64,000 bases of DNA from Polychytrium aggregatum. Lineage: Eukaryota > Chytridiomycota > Chytridiomycetes > Polychytriales. The translations under genes and the position numbers were made by a program. How positions within the stretch are numbered: the stretch's first letter is position 1; each line of letters opens with the position of its first letter. This document shows positions 19,390 to 28,931 of this stretch, piece by piece. Under the pieces are notes generated by a model. The model did no database searches and was not told the origin of the DNA. It worked only from the letters and a program-made list of their open reading frames with translations. The stretch covers positions 124,001-188,000 of the forward strand of contig NW_026516263.1 in NCBI RefSeq assembly GCF_025602895.1. Reading direction: 5' to 3'.

Positions 19390-20373
19390 ATGGACCAACT
19401 CCAGGCCCAAATCGTTGCCCTCCAGGAGGAACTGGTCCTCCTCCGGACCACACACTCTTCCGCCGCCCCGCAGCTCCCGCACATGCCGACCCCGGACAAG
19501 TTCGACGGCACCAGGTCAAAGTTCCGCCCCTTCGTCAACCAGTGCCGCCTGCTCATGATGCTCCAGGCATCCAGGTTCCCGTCCGAGCAAGTCAAGGTGG
19601 GTTACGTCTTGAGTTTGCTCACTGGTCCGGCCCTCCAGTGGGCGACTCCCTTGATCGAATCGAACGATCAAATCCTGCACTCGTTCGACTCGTTCATGGA
19701 ACGCTTTCGCCAAGCGTTTGACGATCCCGACCGCACCCATACTGCCGAGCTGCTCCTTTCCTCCATGGCACAGGGCAACCGCTCGTGCATGGATTATGCC
19801 TCAGAGTTCCTCCGCGTTGCCGCCGACCTTCCATGGAACGACGAAGCCAAGATATCCGCCTTCCGCCGTGGCCTGTCGAGGGAGATCAAGCAGCGCCTCT
19901 CCTTCATCAACCCTCTCCCTCTCCGCTTGGTCCCGTTCGTCGAGCGTTGCCTCAAGATCGATGCACGCATCATCGAGCTCAACAACGAGCTCCGAAACAC
20001 TGGCCCTGTTTCCTTCGGCACCCAGGCCTTCAACTCCCGACCTCCGTCCTTCCAGCCGCCCGCCCAGGAGCCTCCGGTTCTCTACTCCGAGCCGATGCAG
20101 ATCGACGCCGCCGTCGTCAGCCGCCTGACCCCCGAGGAGAAGAACCGCCGTTTCCAGGAGCGCCTCTGCTTCCGCTGTGGCAAGCCCGGCCACGTCGCCA
20201 AGTCCTGCCCCCTCAAGTCCGGCTCCCGTGCTCCCGCCTCTGGTTCCCGCTTCCCTGGCTCCCGTCCTCAGGCTCCCGGCTCCCGTCCCCGTTCGAAGGT
20301 TGTCCGAACCATCGTCTACGATGATGGTGAGGAGGAACACTTCGAGTCGGGAAACGACCAGGCCCAGATCTAA
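19390..20373 (+). CDS. Element F1 Gag
   Basis: Encodes 327 residues from the ATG at 19390. A short N-terminal coiled-coil-like stretch (MDQLQAQIVALQEELVLL) precedes the Gag core (FDGTRSKFRPFVNQCRLLM; SFMERFRQAFDDPDRTHTAE). A CCHC knuckle (CFRCGKPGHVAKSCP) and a Ser/Arg/Pro-rich nucleic-acid-binding tail (repeated GSR/PGSRP) follow. The gag stop TAA lies within the frameshift hairpin. F2 gag differs at only a few residues. Confidence 0.93.
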   Translation: MDQLQAQIVALQEELVLLRTTHSSAAPQLPHMPTPDKFDGTRSKFRPFVNQCRLLMMLQASRFPSEQVKVGYVLSLLTGPALQWATPLIESNDQILHSFDSFMERFRQAFDDPDRTHTAELLLSSMAQGNRSCMDYASEFLRVAADLPWNDEAKISAFRRGLSREIKQRLSFINPLPLRLVPFVERCLKIDARIIELNNELRNTGPVSFGTQAFNSRPPSFQPPAQEPPVLYSEPMQIDAAVVSRLTPEEKNRRFQERLCFRCGKPGHVAKSCPLKSGSRAPASGSRFPGSRPQAPGSRPRSKVVRTIVYDDGEEEHFESGNDQAQI

Positions 20374-20391
20374 GTGGAGGCTTAGATCTGG
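20349..20391 (+). promoter_or_regulatory. -1 ribosomal frameshift signal, element F1
   Basis: Gag frame TCG GGA AAC gives heptamer GGGAAAC (20349-20355). After 8 nt an 11-bp perfect stem follows: CCAGATCTAAG (20364-20374), loop TGGAGG, CTTAGATCTGG (20381-20391). The gag stop TAA sits in the 5' arm. The -1 frame is open into pol. F2 has the same at 31075-31117. Confidence 0.88.
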
Positions 20392-23300
20392 AGCCGTCCC
20401 CCCTTCCTCCAGAAGCAAGCGTCGATGGTAAGGAGCATGAGGTAAGTGTCGAGCGCATGGCTATGTGTGGAATGATCAATGTAGTCGGTGGTGGATCGCA
20501 CTCTGTCAAACCCGCCTCTTCTAAGGGCACATCTGGCTCCCAGATGTCTTTGACAGAGCTCCCGATCTCCACACCACCTGCGAACTTGGTCATCTGCTCG
20601 AACCATGCTGCCGACACTGATCTCTGCTCCGAGCCTTCTTCGTGCGTTTCTTCGATTTCTTCTTCTTCTCCCGTTTTTTCCGCTTCTCTTGTTCTCCCTT
20701 CTGGTCGCTCCCTCTCTTGCCAACTTCTCGTCGATTCTGGTGCCTCCGGCAACTTCATCGACGAGAGCTTTGTTGACCGCTTCTCGGTCCCCCTCGTTTC
20801 CAAATCCACTCCCCTCCCTGTCCAAGGTGTCGATGGCCAGCCACTTTCTTCCGGCCCCATCACTTTTGAGACGGAACCCCTCAAGATTGTTCTTGGGGAC
20901 TACACTCAACACCTTTCCTTTGATGTCATTAAGTCTCCCCACCAACCTGTTATCCTTGGCTATCCCTGGCTGCAGTCCATCGAACCCAGGTTCCACTGGG
21001 CTCGTGGACTCCTTTGCCTTCCCCGTCCTGCAAACCACATCCTCAAGGTTGTGGATGCCTCTTCCCTCCCTTCCGTTTCTTCCGTTTCTCCTTCTCCCCT
21101 TCCTCTTGTTGGCGACACACCCAATGTTTTCCCTCGTGCCTCTACCGACACCACTGTGGTGCTCGCTTCTTCGCCTCGCACCGTTTGTACTCGCGAAGAT
21201 GATCAGAATAAAGTGATCGCTCAACGTTATTCTGATTGTGTTCCGAGTGAGGTGCCCTGTTCCTGTGCTGCTCGTCCTGGTCCCTCCGGTCTCGTCTCCG
21301 TCCGTCCTGGTCTCCCCGGTCCCGTTGCTCCCAGCCCCGCTCCTGTCCGTGTCCAAGCGATCAGGTACAAGTCGTTGGAGCAGTCCGTCCTCGACAGACA
21401 GTCTAGCCCCGAACCCCTGACTGTGTTCCAAGTCCTCGTCCTTCCTGCCACCGATCCGGATCCGACGCCCCTCTCGACGTCGATCCCCGAGGAGTACAAG
21501 TCGTTTGGCTCAGTCTTCTCGAAGCAGGAAGCCGACTCGTTGCCCCCGCACCGGACGTACGACTGCCCGATCGACCTGGAGCCCGGCAAGACCCCCAAGT
21601 TCGGACCGCTCTACTCCCTGTCAGAGCCCGAACTCAAGGCCCTTCGTGAATACCTCGACGACAACCTCGTCAAAGGGTTCATCCGTTCTTCGTCCTCTCC
21701 CGCCGGTTCCCCGATCCTTTTCGTCAAGAAGAAGGACGGCTCTCTGCGTCTCTGCGTGGACTATCGCGCATTGAACACGATCACGGTCAAGAATCGTTAT
21801 CCCTTACCGTTGATCAACGAGATGCTGGACCGAGTTCGGGACGCGAAGGTGTTCACGAAGCTGGACCTCCGCGGGGCCTACAACCTGCTGCGTATCCGCG
21901 CAGGCGACGAGTGGAAGACGGCCTTTCGCACTCGTTACGGCCAGTTCGAGTACTTGGTGATGCCCTTTGGACTCACCAATGCTCCGGCCACCTTCCAGCA
22001 CTTCATCAACGATGTCCTTCGTGATGAACTGGACAACTTTGCGATTGCCTACCTTGACGACATTTTGATTTACAGCGCTGACCCCACTCAGCATGCAAAT
22101 CACGTCAAGCAGGTCCTGGCCAAGCTCCAGGCTGCAAAGTTGTACTGCAAGCTGGAGAAGTGCGAGTTCTCCAAGGACAAGGTCTCGTTCCTCGGCTACG
22201 TCATCTCGCCCAAGGGTATCGAGATGGAACGAGCAAAGCTCTCCGCCATTGTCGACTGGCCCGTCCCCCGCAATGTCTCCGACCTTCGCTCCTTCATTGG
22301 GTTCTCGAACTTTTACCGTCGCTTCATTGACGGATATGCCAAGATCGCCGGTCCGCTCACGCTCCTGTTCAAGAAGTCCCAGGTCTTCCGCTGGTCCCCC
22401 GACGCCCACAAGGCTTTCCAGTCCCTCAAGGAAGCCTTCGTCTCCGAGCCCGTCCTTGCGCACCCCGACCCATCCAAGCCCTTTGTCGTGGAGTCTGATG
22501 CCTCAGACTTTGCGATCGGATGCGTCCTGTCCCAGCGCGGCTCCGATGGCCACCTGCACCCGTGCTCCTTTCACTCCCGCACGCTCATGGATGCTGAACG
22601 CAACTACAGCATCTATGAGAAGGAGCTCTTGGCCATCAAGGAGGCTTTCGAGGTCTGGCGACACTACCTCGAAGGTGCCCAACACCCAGTCCAAGTCCTT
22701 ACCGACCACAAGAACTTGGAATACCTGGCGTCGGCCCGCATCCTCAACCAGCGACACGCCCGGTGGTCGCAGTTCCTGTCTCGGTTCGACCTCCGGATTC
22801 AATACCTCCCCGGTCCAAAGAACGGCAAGGCCGACGCTCTCTCCCGCCGCCCGGACTATGTCCCTCCGTCCGCACCTGTGTCCAAGGAGCCTCCCCCGTT
22901 GCTGCCACCTTCGTCGTTCGCCTGTGCCGTCCGTCGCTCCTCGGATGCAAGTTCCACTCGCCCTGTGGACTTGCTCAAGCTCATTGCCGAGGAGCAACCA
23001 AAGGACCCGTCCCTGGACCAGCTCCGCAACGATCCCAAGTATGTCCTGAAGGATGATCTCCTCACCTTCATGGACAAGATCGTTGTGCCCGAGTCGTGTC
23101 GAGTCCCCGTCCTCAAGTCATGCCACGATCCTGTCGCTGTTGGACATCCTGGCATTCGGCGGACTCGGGCACTGATCTCGAGGCAGTTCTGGTGGCCCTC
23201 AATCCGCAAGGATGTCCAGGCTTATGTCTCGACGTGTGACACTTGTGCACGCTCGAAAGTCCCTCGACATAAGCCGTTTGGATACTTGCAGCCCCTCCCG

Positions 23301-24416
23301 ACGGCATCGCGACCCTGGTCTCTGGTAACGATGGACTTTATCACCGACCTCCCCGAGTCCAACGGCAAGACTTGCATCTTTGTCGTCGTCGATAGCCTGA
23401 CCAAGATGGCCCACTTCCTTCCCTGTCGGTCCCTCCCAAGTGCCGAGGAAACAGCGTCGCTGTTCCTCGACAACATCTTCCGTCTCCACGGTCTCCCGGA
23501 CAACATCGTCTCGGACCGAGGAAGCCAGTTCACCTCGCGGTTCTGGCAGGCCCTGTGCTCGGAACTCGGCATCAAGACCAGTCTGTCCACGGCGTTCCAC
23601 CCCCAAACCGATGGACAGACTGAGCGGGTCAACCAAGTCATCAACCAGCATCTCCGCTGCTACACCTCGTACCAGCAGGATGACTGGGCGATGCTACTTC
23701 CGCTCGCCGAGTTCTCATACAACAACCTCGAGCACACCTCGACCAAGGCCTCCCCGTTCCTGGCGACTTACGGCTTCAACCCCCGATTCGAGTCTCCGGT
23801 CCTTCCTTCCAGCCTCGATGTCCCCTCCGCGACCGACCGAGTCGAACACCTTCGGCACAACTTGGCGTTGCTGAAGGAGAACCTCGAGAAGGCCAAGGCG
23901 GACTACAAGCGCTTTGCGGATGCCCACAAGTCCGACGCTCCCAAGTTCGCTCCTGGCGATCAAGTCTGGGTCCTAACACGCAACATCAAGACCACCCGTC
24001 CAAGCAAGAAGTTGGACTACCAGCGCATCGGACCCTACAAGATCGTCGAAGCCATCGGTTCCCTCGCCTTCCGCCTCGACCTTCCCAAGGATCTCAAGAT
24101 CCATCCGGTGTTCCATGTCTCCCTCCTCGAGCCCCACAAGTCGAACACCCTCCCCGGCCGCATCCAAGACCCTCCTCCGCCAGTCCGCGTCGACGACCAC
24201 TTGGAGTATGAAGTTCAGGAGATCCTCGACTCCAAGCTGGTCCGCGGTAAGTTGAGCTATTTCGTTGATTGGAAGGGCTACTCGACTGATCATCGCAGCT
24301 GGGAGCCCGCCAACTACGTTAACGCTCCCGACAAGATAGCCGACTTCCACCGCCGGTACCCCGACAAGCCTGGACTTATTGTTCGCAGGAGTGGCCGTAG
24401 TTTGGGGAGGGGATGA
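20349..24416 (+). CDS. Element F1 Pol (PR-RT-RNaseH-INT-chromodomain)
   Basis: Encodes 1355 residues when read from the slippery site (an internal ATG is at 20457). Domains: a Ser-rich linker, then retropepsin (LLVDSGASGNFID, about 20727). Reverse transcriptase has [19 protein letters not shown] and the catalytic YLDD at 22050-22061. RNase H shows VESDASDFAIGCVLS, about 22490. The integrase HHCC finger (CHDPVAVGHPG...CDTCARSK, about 23115-23245) precedes the DDE core (TMDFITDLPE, SDRGSQFTS, TDGQTERVNQ). The GPY/F module and chromodomain (EYEVQEILDSKLV...YFVDWKGY...SWEPANYV, about 24200-24350) come last. The TGA touches the 3' LTR. All visible catalytic residues are present, so it is likely functional. 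The product is probably a Gag-Pol fusion made by frameshifting. Confidence 0.95.
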   Translation, partial: GKRPGPDLSGGLDLEPSPLPPEASVDGKEHEVSVERMAMCGMINVVGGGSHSVKPASSKGTSGSQMSLTELPISTPPANLVICSNHAADTDLCSEPSSCVSSISSSSPVFSASLVLPSGRSLSCQLLVDSGASGNFIDESFVDRFSVPLVSKSTPLPVQGVDGQPLSSGPITFETEPLKIVLGDYTQHLSFDVIKSPHQPVILGYPWLQSIEPRFHWARGLLCLPRPANHILKVVDASSLPSVSSVSPSPLPLVGDTPNVFPRASTDTTVVLASSPRTVCTREDDQNKVIAQRYSDCVPSEVPCSCAARPGPSGLVSVRPGLPGPVAPSPAPVRVQAIRYKSLEQSVLDRQSSPEPLTVFQVLVLPATDPDPTPLSTSIPEEYKSFGSVFSKQEADSLPPHRTYDCPIDLEPGKTPKFGPLYSLSEPELKALREYLDDNLVKGFIRSSSSPAGSPILFVKKKDGSLRLCVDYRALNTITVKNRYPLPLINEMLDRVRDAKVFTKLDLRGAYNLLRIRAGDEWKTAFRTRYGQFEYLVMPFGLTNAPATFQHFINDVLRDELDNFAIAYLDDILIYSADPTQHANHVKQVLAKLQAAKLYCKLEKCEFSKDKVSFLGYVISPKGIEMERAKLSAIVDWPVPRNVSDLRSFIGFSNFYRRFIDGYAKIAGPLTLLFKKSQVFRWSPDAHKAFQSLKEAFVSEPVLAHPDPSKPFVVESDASDFAIGCVLSQRGSDGHLHPCSFHSRTLMDAERNYSIYEKELLAIKEAFEVWRHYLEGAQHPVQVLTDHKNLEYLASARILNQRHARWSQFLSRFDLRIQYLPGPKNGKADALSRRPDYVPPSAPVSKEPPPLLPPSSFACAVRRSSDASSTRPVDLLKLIAEEQPKDPSLDQLRNDPKYVLKDDLLTFMDKIVVPESCRVPVLKSCHDPVAVGHPGIRRTRALISRQFWWPSIRKDVQAYVSTCDTCARSKVPRHKPFGYLQPLPTASRPWSLVTMDFITDLPESNGKTCIFVVVDSLTKMAHFLPCRSLPSAEETASLFLDNIFRLHGLPDNIVSDRGSQFTSRFWQALCSELGIKTSLSTAFHPQTDGQTERVNQVINQHLRCYTSYQQDDWAMLLPLAEFSYNNLEHTSTKASPFLATYGFNPRFESPVLPSSLDVPSATDRVEHLRHNLALLKENLEKAKADYKRFADAHKSDAPKFAPGDQVWVLTRNIKTTRPSKKLDYQRIGPYKIVEAIGSLAFRLDLPKDLKIHPVFHVSLLEPHKSNTLPGRIQDPPPPVRVDDHLEYEVQEILDSKLVRGKLSYFVDWKGYSTDHRSWEPANYVNAPDKIADFHRRYPDKPGLIVRRSGRSLGRG

Positions 24417-24801
24417 TGTGATGATCATGCACGTTGGGAACACGTGTGGACTGCTGCGCGTGATGCACCGTGAGTCATGTTTGTTTGTCTTGGCGTGTAT
24501 TCCCTGATTGGCTGGCGCCGATGACTCTGACTTCGCCTCCGACTGCGCTGTGCTTCGCCCCTCTCGCTGGATGCTCCGCCTCCCTCGCACCCCCTTCTCG
24601 TCCATCGTTTGTCGCTCCACCCTTCTCGCCCACTTTCGCCCTTCGGTTTCCCTCTTGGCTATAAAGCCCCTCCTTTCTCGCACCCATTTTGTATCTGCAG
24701 TTCGAACAACACTTGTTGTTATCTGATAAGTCGTAATATAGCTTATCGTTGTTCGCCAAGCACCTGGTCGTCCAGTGTCGTTGCTTGTCGTGGTCCTCAC
24801 A
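24417..24801 (+). repeat. 3' LTR of element F1
   Basis: 385 bp, apparently identical to 18886-19270. It begins at the base after the pol stop. Confidence 0.95.
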
Positions 24802-24865
24802 ATAGCTTATCGTTGTTCGCCAAGCACCTGGTCGTCCAGTGTCGTTGCTTGTCGTGGTCCTCACA
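24802..24865 (+). repeat. Left LTR of element F2, part 2
   Basis: Target duplicate ATAGC, then the last 59 bp of the F2 left LTR, ending TCCTCACA. The F2 primer site TTGTTCGAACT follows at 24868-24878. Confidence 0.93.
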
Positions 24866-25035
24866 TATTGTTCGAACTCCCTCTCTCTGTCTGACCACCT
24901 GCTTGGCTGAGGCTTCGTTGCTGCCCTCATCCTTCTATTCTCTGTTGTCTTCCCTGCATCCTCGCTCCCCACTTTCAAAGCCCACATGGACCAACTCCAG
25001 GCCCAAATCGTTGCCCTCCAGGAGGAACTGGTTCT

Positions 25036-25305
25036 TGTAACGGGGATGGGAACTGGGCTGGGACTGGACCTGGGCTGGGACTGAACTGGGATCGGGCTGG
25101 GACTGGTTTTACTGGCGTTGTCTGCCTGGAGTTTATTTGTTAAGCTCAAGGGCATCCTATTTATCGACCCTCCTCTCGCGGTCCGCAGGCGGTGAGCTGG
25201 TGCCTGCGGTCGGCGGGCGTGGCTGCGGAAGGTGCGGATGCCTGCGGACGAGGCTGCGGAGCGGAGTTGGCAGAGTCATCGGCGGCCTTGCTGCGCTCTG
25301 TCACA
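25036..25305 (-). repeat. 3' LTR of element G
   Basis: 270 bp, TGTAACGG...CTGTCACA, apparently identical to 29891-30160. The purine tract AAAGAAGGGGTGA precedes it on the minus strand. Confidence 0.95.
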
Positions 25306-25322
25306 TCACCCCTTCTTTAAAG

Positions 25323-28300
25323 TCACCTCTTAGCGGCCTTGTTGGTTCTCTGGCTCTCGTTGCTGCCTCGGGGTTTGTTCGGGTACTTCTTGTGGAACTG
25401 ATGTACGATTAGCGGTGCGCTTATGCAGTTTCGTTCAGGTTCCCATGAATCCTCTTCGTGGCCGTAACCTTTCCAGCGTACCAAGTACTCGATACCTTTG
25501 CCTCGCTTGCGTGAATCGAGTATCTCCTCGACCTCAAATTCCTCATGTCCTTCGACGTTGATTGGCGGAGGAGGTGGTGTATGTCGGCCTGGAATTTCGT
25601 TGTCAGTTACGGGTTCCAACAAGGACGTGTGGAATACTGGATGTATCTTGCTCATGCTCTTGGGGAGCTTAAGCTTGAATGCGACATCGTTGATTTTGGC
25701 TTCAATCTCGAAAGGCCCGAGTCGCTTCCAGTCAAGCTTATCGCATGGTCGTTGGGTCTTGATGTTCTTCCGAGAGAGCCAGACCTTGGAACCGATTGCA
25801 ATTGTAATGGCCTTGCGATGCTGATCAGCGTATTCCTTTTGTCGTGCTTGTGCCTTCTTGAGTTCGTGTTTCAATGTATCCAATTGCTGCTTCATGTTCT
25901 GAACTCGTTCCTCGGCGGCGGGGACAGTTGCTTGTGTTGACGTCTTGAAGTCGCAGATGGGGTGGAGCCCGTAATTGGCGTAAAACGGCGTCATCTTCGT
26001 GCTAGCATGAATCGAGTTGTTGTATGCAAATTCGGCTAGTGGCAGGAGTTGCACCCAATCGTCTTGTTGATACCCACAGTAACATCGTAAGAACGTCTCG
26101 AGAACTGCGTTGATCCGTTCGGTCTGTCCATCGGATTCTGGATGATATGCGCTGGACAGGCTGATTGAAGTGTCCAAGAGTTCATGGAATCGCTTCCAGA
26201 ATGTGGACTTGAATTGTGGACCGCGGTCCGATATGATCGTCTTTGGAGTTCCGTGGAGCCGGAATATAGTGTCGACAAAGAGCTTTGCTGTTTGTTCTGC
26301 CGTTATCGTTGTGTGGCATGGTCGGAAGTGCGCCATCTTGGTTAGTCTGTCTACAAATACTGCAATGGCGTCAAAGCCTTCTGACTTGGGCAGCTCAACA
26401 ATAAAGTCCATGGAGACGGACTCCCAGGGCCTGTCTGGAATGGGCAATGGTCTCAAGGTGCCGTATGGGAGGTGTCGTGTCGGCTTGGCGCGGCAACAGA
26501 CCTCGCACGACTTTATGTAGTTGCTGGTGATCTTGAAAAGTTTCGGGAACCAGTAGTTCCTTCCGATGAGCTCAATTGTTTTCTCCCTCCCAAAATGCCC
26601 GGCTGTCTTTGAGTCGTGTGCCTCTTTCAATATCTCGAGCTGGAGCTGCAGCGTGGGGACGTAGAGGAGGCCCTCGCGGTAGAGTAAACCTCTTTCGATA
26701 TCGTACACCCGGTACTGGGGCTTGTCCATCCCCGACATTACTTCCTGGGCATAGGAGTCATCCTTGAGGGCGGACTTAACTCTTTCTTCGAACGGTGTCA
26801 ATGGAGTGTCTGCAATTGCTGCAATTCGAAACTGTTCGGGTTGGAGGAGTATTTGCCGCTGTTGGATCGAGGCTGGATCCTCAGGCGTGAGCTCGTGTTG
26901 GGGTTTTCTGGAAAGGGCGTCTGGTACGACCATATCTCGTCCTGGCTTGTAGACGATCTCAAAGTCAAATTCGGACAAGAACATTGCCCAACGTGCTTGT
27001 CTGCGGTTCAGTACACGGCTCGTTGAGAAGTAGGTTAAGTTCTTGTGATCGCTGTGGATGATGACCTTGTCCTTGGAGCCGGCTAAATACTGGCGCCATT
27101 CCTTGAGGGCCGAGACGATAGAAAGCAATTCCTTGTCATACACCTCATAGTTGATTTCAGGGGCCGTTAGCTTGCGTGACATGAAACATGTAGGGTGATG
27201 AACCCCGTCGGAATCGGTTTGGCAAAGTACCGCACCGATTGCGAAGTCACTGGCGTCCGTTTCAACAATGAAGGGTTTTTGCGGATCTGGATGTTGAAGA
27301 ACCGGAGCGGAGGTGAAGGCCTGCTTGAGTTTGTCAAAGGCTTGATGGGCCACCTCGGTCCATTGAAACTGCTCCTGCTTGCCGGTCAGGGCATGGAGAG
27401 GCACGGTGATCTTACTGAAGTCGGATATGAATGTTCTGTAATAGTTGGCCAGGCCAAGGAACATCTGCAACTGTTTGACGGATCGGGGTGGCTCCCAATC
27501 GAGGACTGCCTGGACCTTTCGAGGGTCTATCTTCACTCCTTGTGTGCCGATTATGTGGCCAAGGAACTCGATCTCTTCGGCGCTGAATTGGCACTTTTCC
27601 AATTTACAAAAGAGATTGTGGCTTCTCAGCTGCTCGAGGACAAGTCGCACATGGTGGTCATGCTCAGCTGGGTCTTCTGAAAAGACGAGGATGTCATCGA
27701 GATATACTGCCACGCAGTGATCCAGATCCCTCATGACATGGTCCATGAACGATTGGAATGTTGCGGGTGCGCCTTGCAACCCGAAGGGCATGACTTTATA
27801 CTCAAACTGACCCAGAGGGCACGCAAAGCTTGTGAGCCACTCATGGCCTTCATGGATCCTGATGAGGTTATATGCGCCTCTTAGATCCAACTTGGTGAAG
27901 ACACGGGCTCGTCGTACTTTGCGGAACATTTCCTTGATGTTCGGCAAGGGGTAGTGCTGCTTCTTGCAGAGCTTATTCAGCCGGCGATAATCAACGCACA
28001 ACCTCAGTTCTCCTGACTTCTTCTTGACAAATAGAATCGGGGCCACGACGGGGGAGGTGCTGCGTTGGATGAAACCGCATTCGAGATTTTCCTTGATATA
28101 GTTACGTAGTGCGCTCATCTCGGTCTCTGTCAGTGGGTACGGCGTACCTCGTGCTGGTAACGTGTTTGGGTCAGCGAGCTCCAGTTTGTGATCCCATGAC
28201 CGATGTGAGGGAAGTATCTTGGCTTGGGTTGGGCTGAACACGTCTTGGTACTCGCTGTACTTGTCTGGTAATACAATCGTTTCATGGGGGGTGGTGACAT

Positions 28301-28931
28301 CCAAGGAACTGATGATGTATGTTTCTCCTTGGGACATATCTCTCTTGAAGGTCCGAGCGCTGACAGCTCTCACCGCTGGTTGGTTATCGGACAGGTGCAG
28401 ATCAGGTATCGTGCTCCGCTGTCCACCGCAATGGGATTGGCAGTGAGGGGAGTCAAAGCGTATATCCCGCGTAGCCCAGCTGATATTAGGCTCGTGGGTT
28501 TTCAGCCAGGGGTATCCCAGGATGAGTTCGTGATACGGGGATTGAATCAACTTGAAGCTGATCACCTCACGGTGACCATTGATGGTCATTGCGAGCGGCT
28601 CGGTCTCATCTGTGATGTGGCCTGAAGCGAGGAGCTTCCCATCCACGGCGTAACCTTGGATTGGATGCTCGAGGCGACGAAGGGGAAGTCGGTGTTTGGC
28701 AGCTACGTCAATGTCTATACAATTCAATTGTGACCCGGAGTCGATGAAAGCAACCATTTGGAAGCTAGTGCTCCCATAGCAACACAAGGCTTGGGTTTCG
28801 AGGCTGAGTGGTGCCCCGTTATTGGTAAGACTACTAATGTGTCCGCTTGAGAGACACGGAGGGTCAGGAGGTTCTAGGTGAGGTGGGTCCGACGGTACTC
28901 CTGTAGCAACCGTCGGACTCAGCGAAAACCC
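25323..28931 (-). CDS. Element G Pol (PR-RT-RNaseH-INT-chromodomain)
   Basis: Encodes 1202 residues from the slippery site. Retropepsin (AFIDSGSQLNCID, about 28760-28720), RT (FVKKKSGELRLCVDYRRLN; YLDDILVFS near 27710-27680), RNase H (VETDASDFAIGAVLC), integrase HHCC (HDSKTAGHFG...CEVCCRAK), DDE core (SMDFIVELP, SDRGPQFKS, SDGQTERIN), GPY/F and chromodomain (EEFEVEEILDSR...YLVRWKGYGHEEDSWEPE). The stop lies 17 bp before the LTR with the purine tract between. All catalytic motifs are present. The N-terminus is defined by -1 frameshifting from gag. Confidence 0.95.
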   Translation of the reverse strand, partial: GFSLSPTVATGVPSDPPHLEPPDPPCLSSGHISSLTNNGAPLSLETQALCCYGSTSFQMVAFIDSGSQLNCIDIDVAAKHRLPLRRLEHPIQGYAVDGKLLASGHITDETEPLAMTINGHREVISFKLIQSPYHELILGYPWLKTHEPNISWATRDIRFDSPHCQSHCGGQRSTIPDLHLSDNQPAVRAVSARTFKRDMSQGETYIISSLDVTTPHETIVLPDKYSEYQDVFSPTQAKILPSHRSWDHKLELADPNTLPARGTPYPLTETEMSALRNYIKENLECGFIQRSTSPVVAPILFVKKKSGELRLCVDYRRLNKLCKKQHYPLPNIKEMFRKVRRARVFTKLDLRGAYNLIRIHEGHEWLTSFACPLGQFEYKVMPFGLQGAPATFQSFMDHVMRDLDHCVAVYLDDILVFSEDPAEHDHHVRLVLEQLRSHNLFCKLEKCQFSAEEIEFLGHIIGTQGVKIDPRKVQAVLDWEPPRSVKQLQMFLGLANYYRTFISDFSKITVPLHALTGKQEQFQWTEVAHQAFDKLKQAFTSAPVLQHPDPQKPFIVETDASDFAIGAVLCQTDSDGVHHPTCFMSRKLTAPEINYEVYDKELLSIVSALKEWRQYLAGSKDKVIIHSDHKNLTYFSTSRVLNRRQARWAMFLSEFDFEIVYKPGRDMVVPDALSRKPQHELTPEDPASIQQRQILLQPEQFRIAAIADTPLTPFEERVKSALKDDSYAQEVMSGMDKPQYRVYDIERGLLYREGLLYVPTLQLQLEILKEAHDSKTAGHFGREKTIELIGRNYWFPKLFKITSNYIKSCEVCCRAKPTRHLPYGTLRPLPIPDRPWESVSMDFIVELPKSEGFDAIAVFVDRLTKMAHFRPCHTTITAEQTAKLFVDTIFRLHGTPKTIISDRGPQFKSTFWKRFHELLDTSISLSSAYHPESDGQTERINAVLETFLRCYCGYQQDDWVQLLPLAEFAYNNSIHASTKMTPFYANYGLHPICDFKTSTQATVPAAEERVQNMKQQLDTLKHELKKAQARQKEYADQHRKAITIAIGSKVWLSRKNIKTQRPCDKLDWKRLGPFEIEAKINDVAFKLKLPKSMSKIHPVFHTSLLEPVTDNEIPGRHTPPPPPINVEGHEEFEVEEILDSRKRGKGIEYLVRWKGYGHEEDSWEPERNCISAPLIVHQFHKKYPNKPRGSNESQRTNKAAKR
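28887..28931 (-). promoter_or_regulatory. -1 ribosomal frameshift signal, element G
   Basis: Heptamer GGGTTTT (28931-28925, gag frame CAG GGT TTT) is followed by a 9-bp stem: GTCCGACGG (28918-28910) with CCGTCGGAC (28895-28887), 14-nt loop. The gag TGA ends at 28919, one base before the stem. Against element B, one stem pair changes from G-C to A-T with pairing kept. Confidence 0.87.

Larger units (their letters stand above)
18886..24801 (+). mobile_element. Gypsy element F1, complete and open
   Basis: 385-bp LTRs (18886-19270, 24417-24801) that appear identical, ATAGC target duplication (18881-18885, 24802-24806), and uninterrupted gag and pol. It inserted into the left LTR of its own relative F2. 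It is a candidate autonomous, recently active element. Confidence 0.96.

Noticed and set aside
20398-20457. Pol translated from the ATG at 20457 as an independent ORF
   Set aside because: The -1 frame is open back to the slippery heptamer and the same layout recurs in all families; independent initiation cannot be excluded but is less supported.
20382-21431. 349-codon open frame antisense to F1 pol (and its copy at 31108-32157)
   Set aside because: Mirror of GC-rich pol coding sequence; no domain, and it crosses the gag-pol junction of the sense gene.
24420-24800. Short frames of 60-140 codons repeated in each LTR (for example MSHVCLSWRVF...)
   Set aside because: They lie in LTR promoter regions, overlap TATA boxes and show no coding features; they repeat because LTRs repeat.
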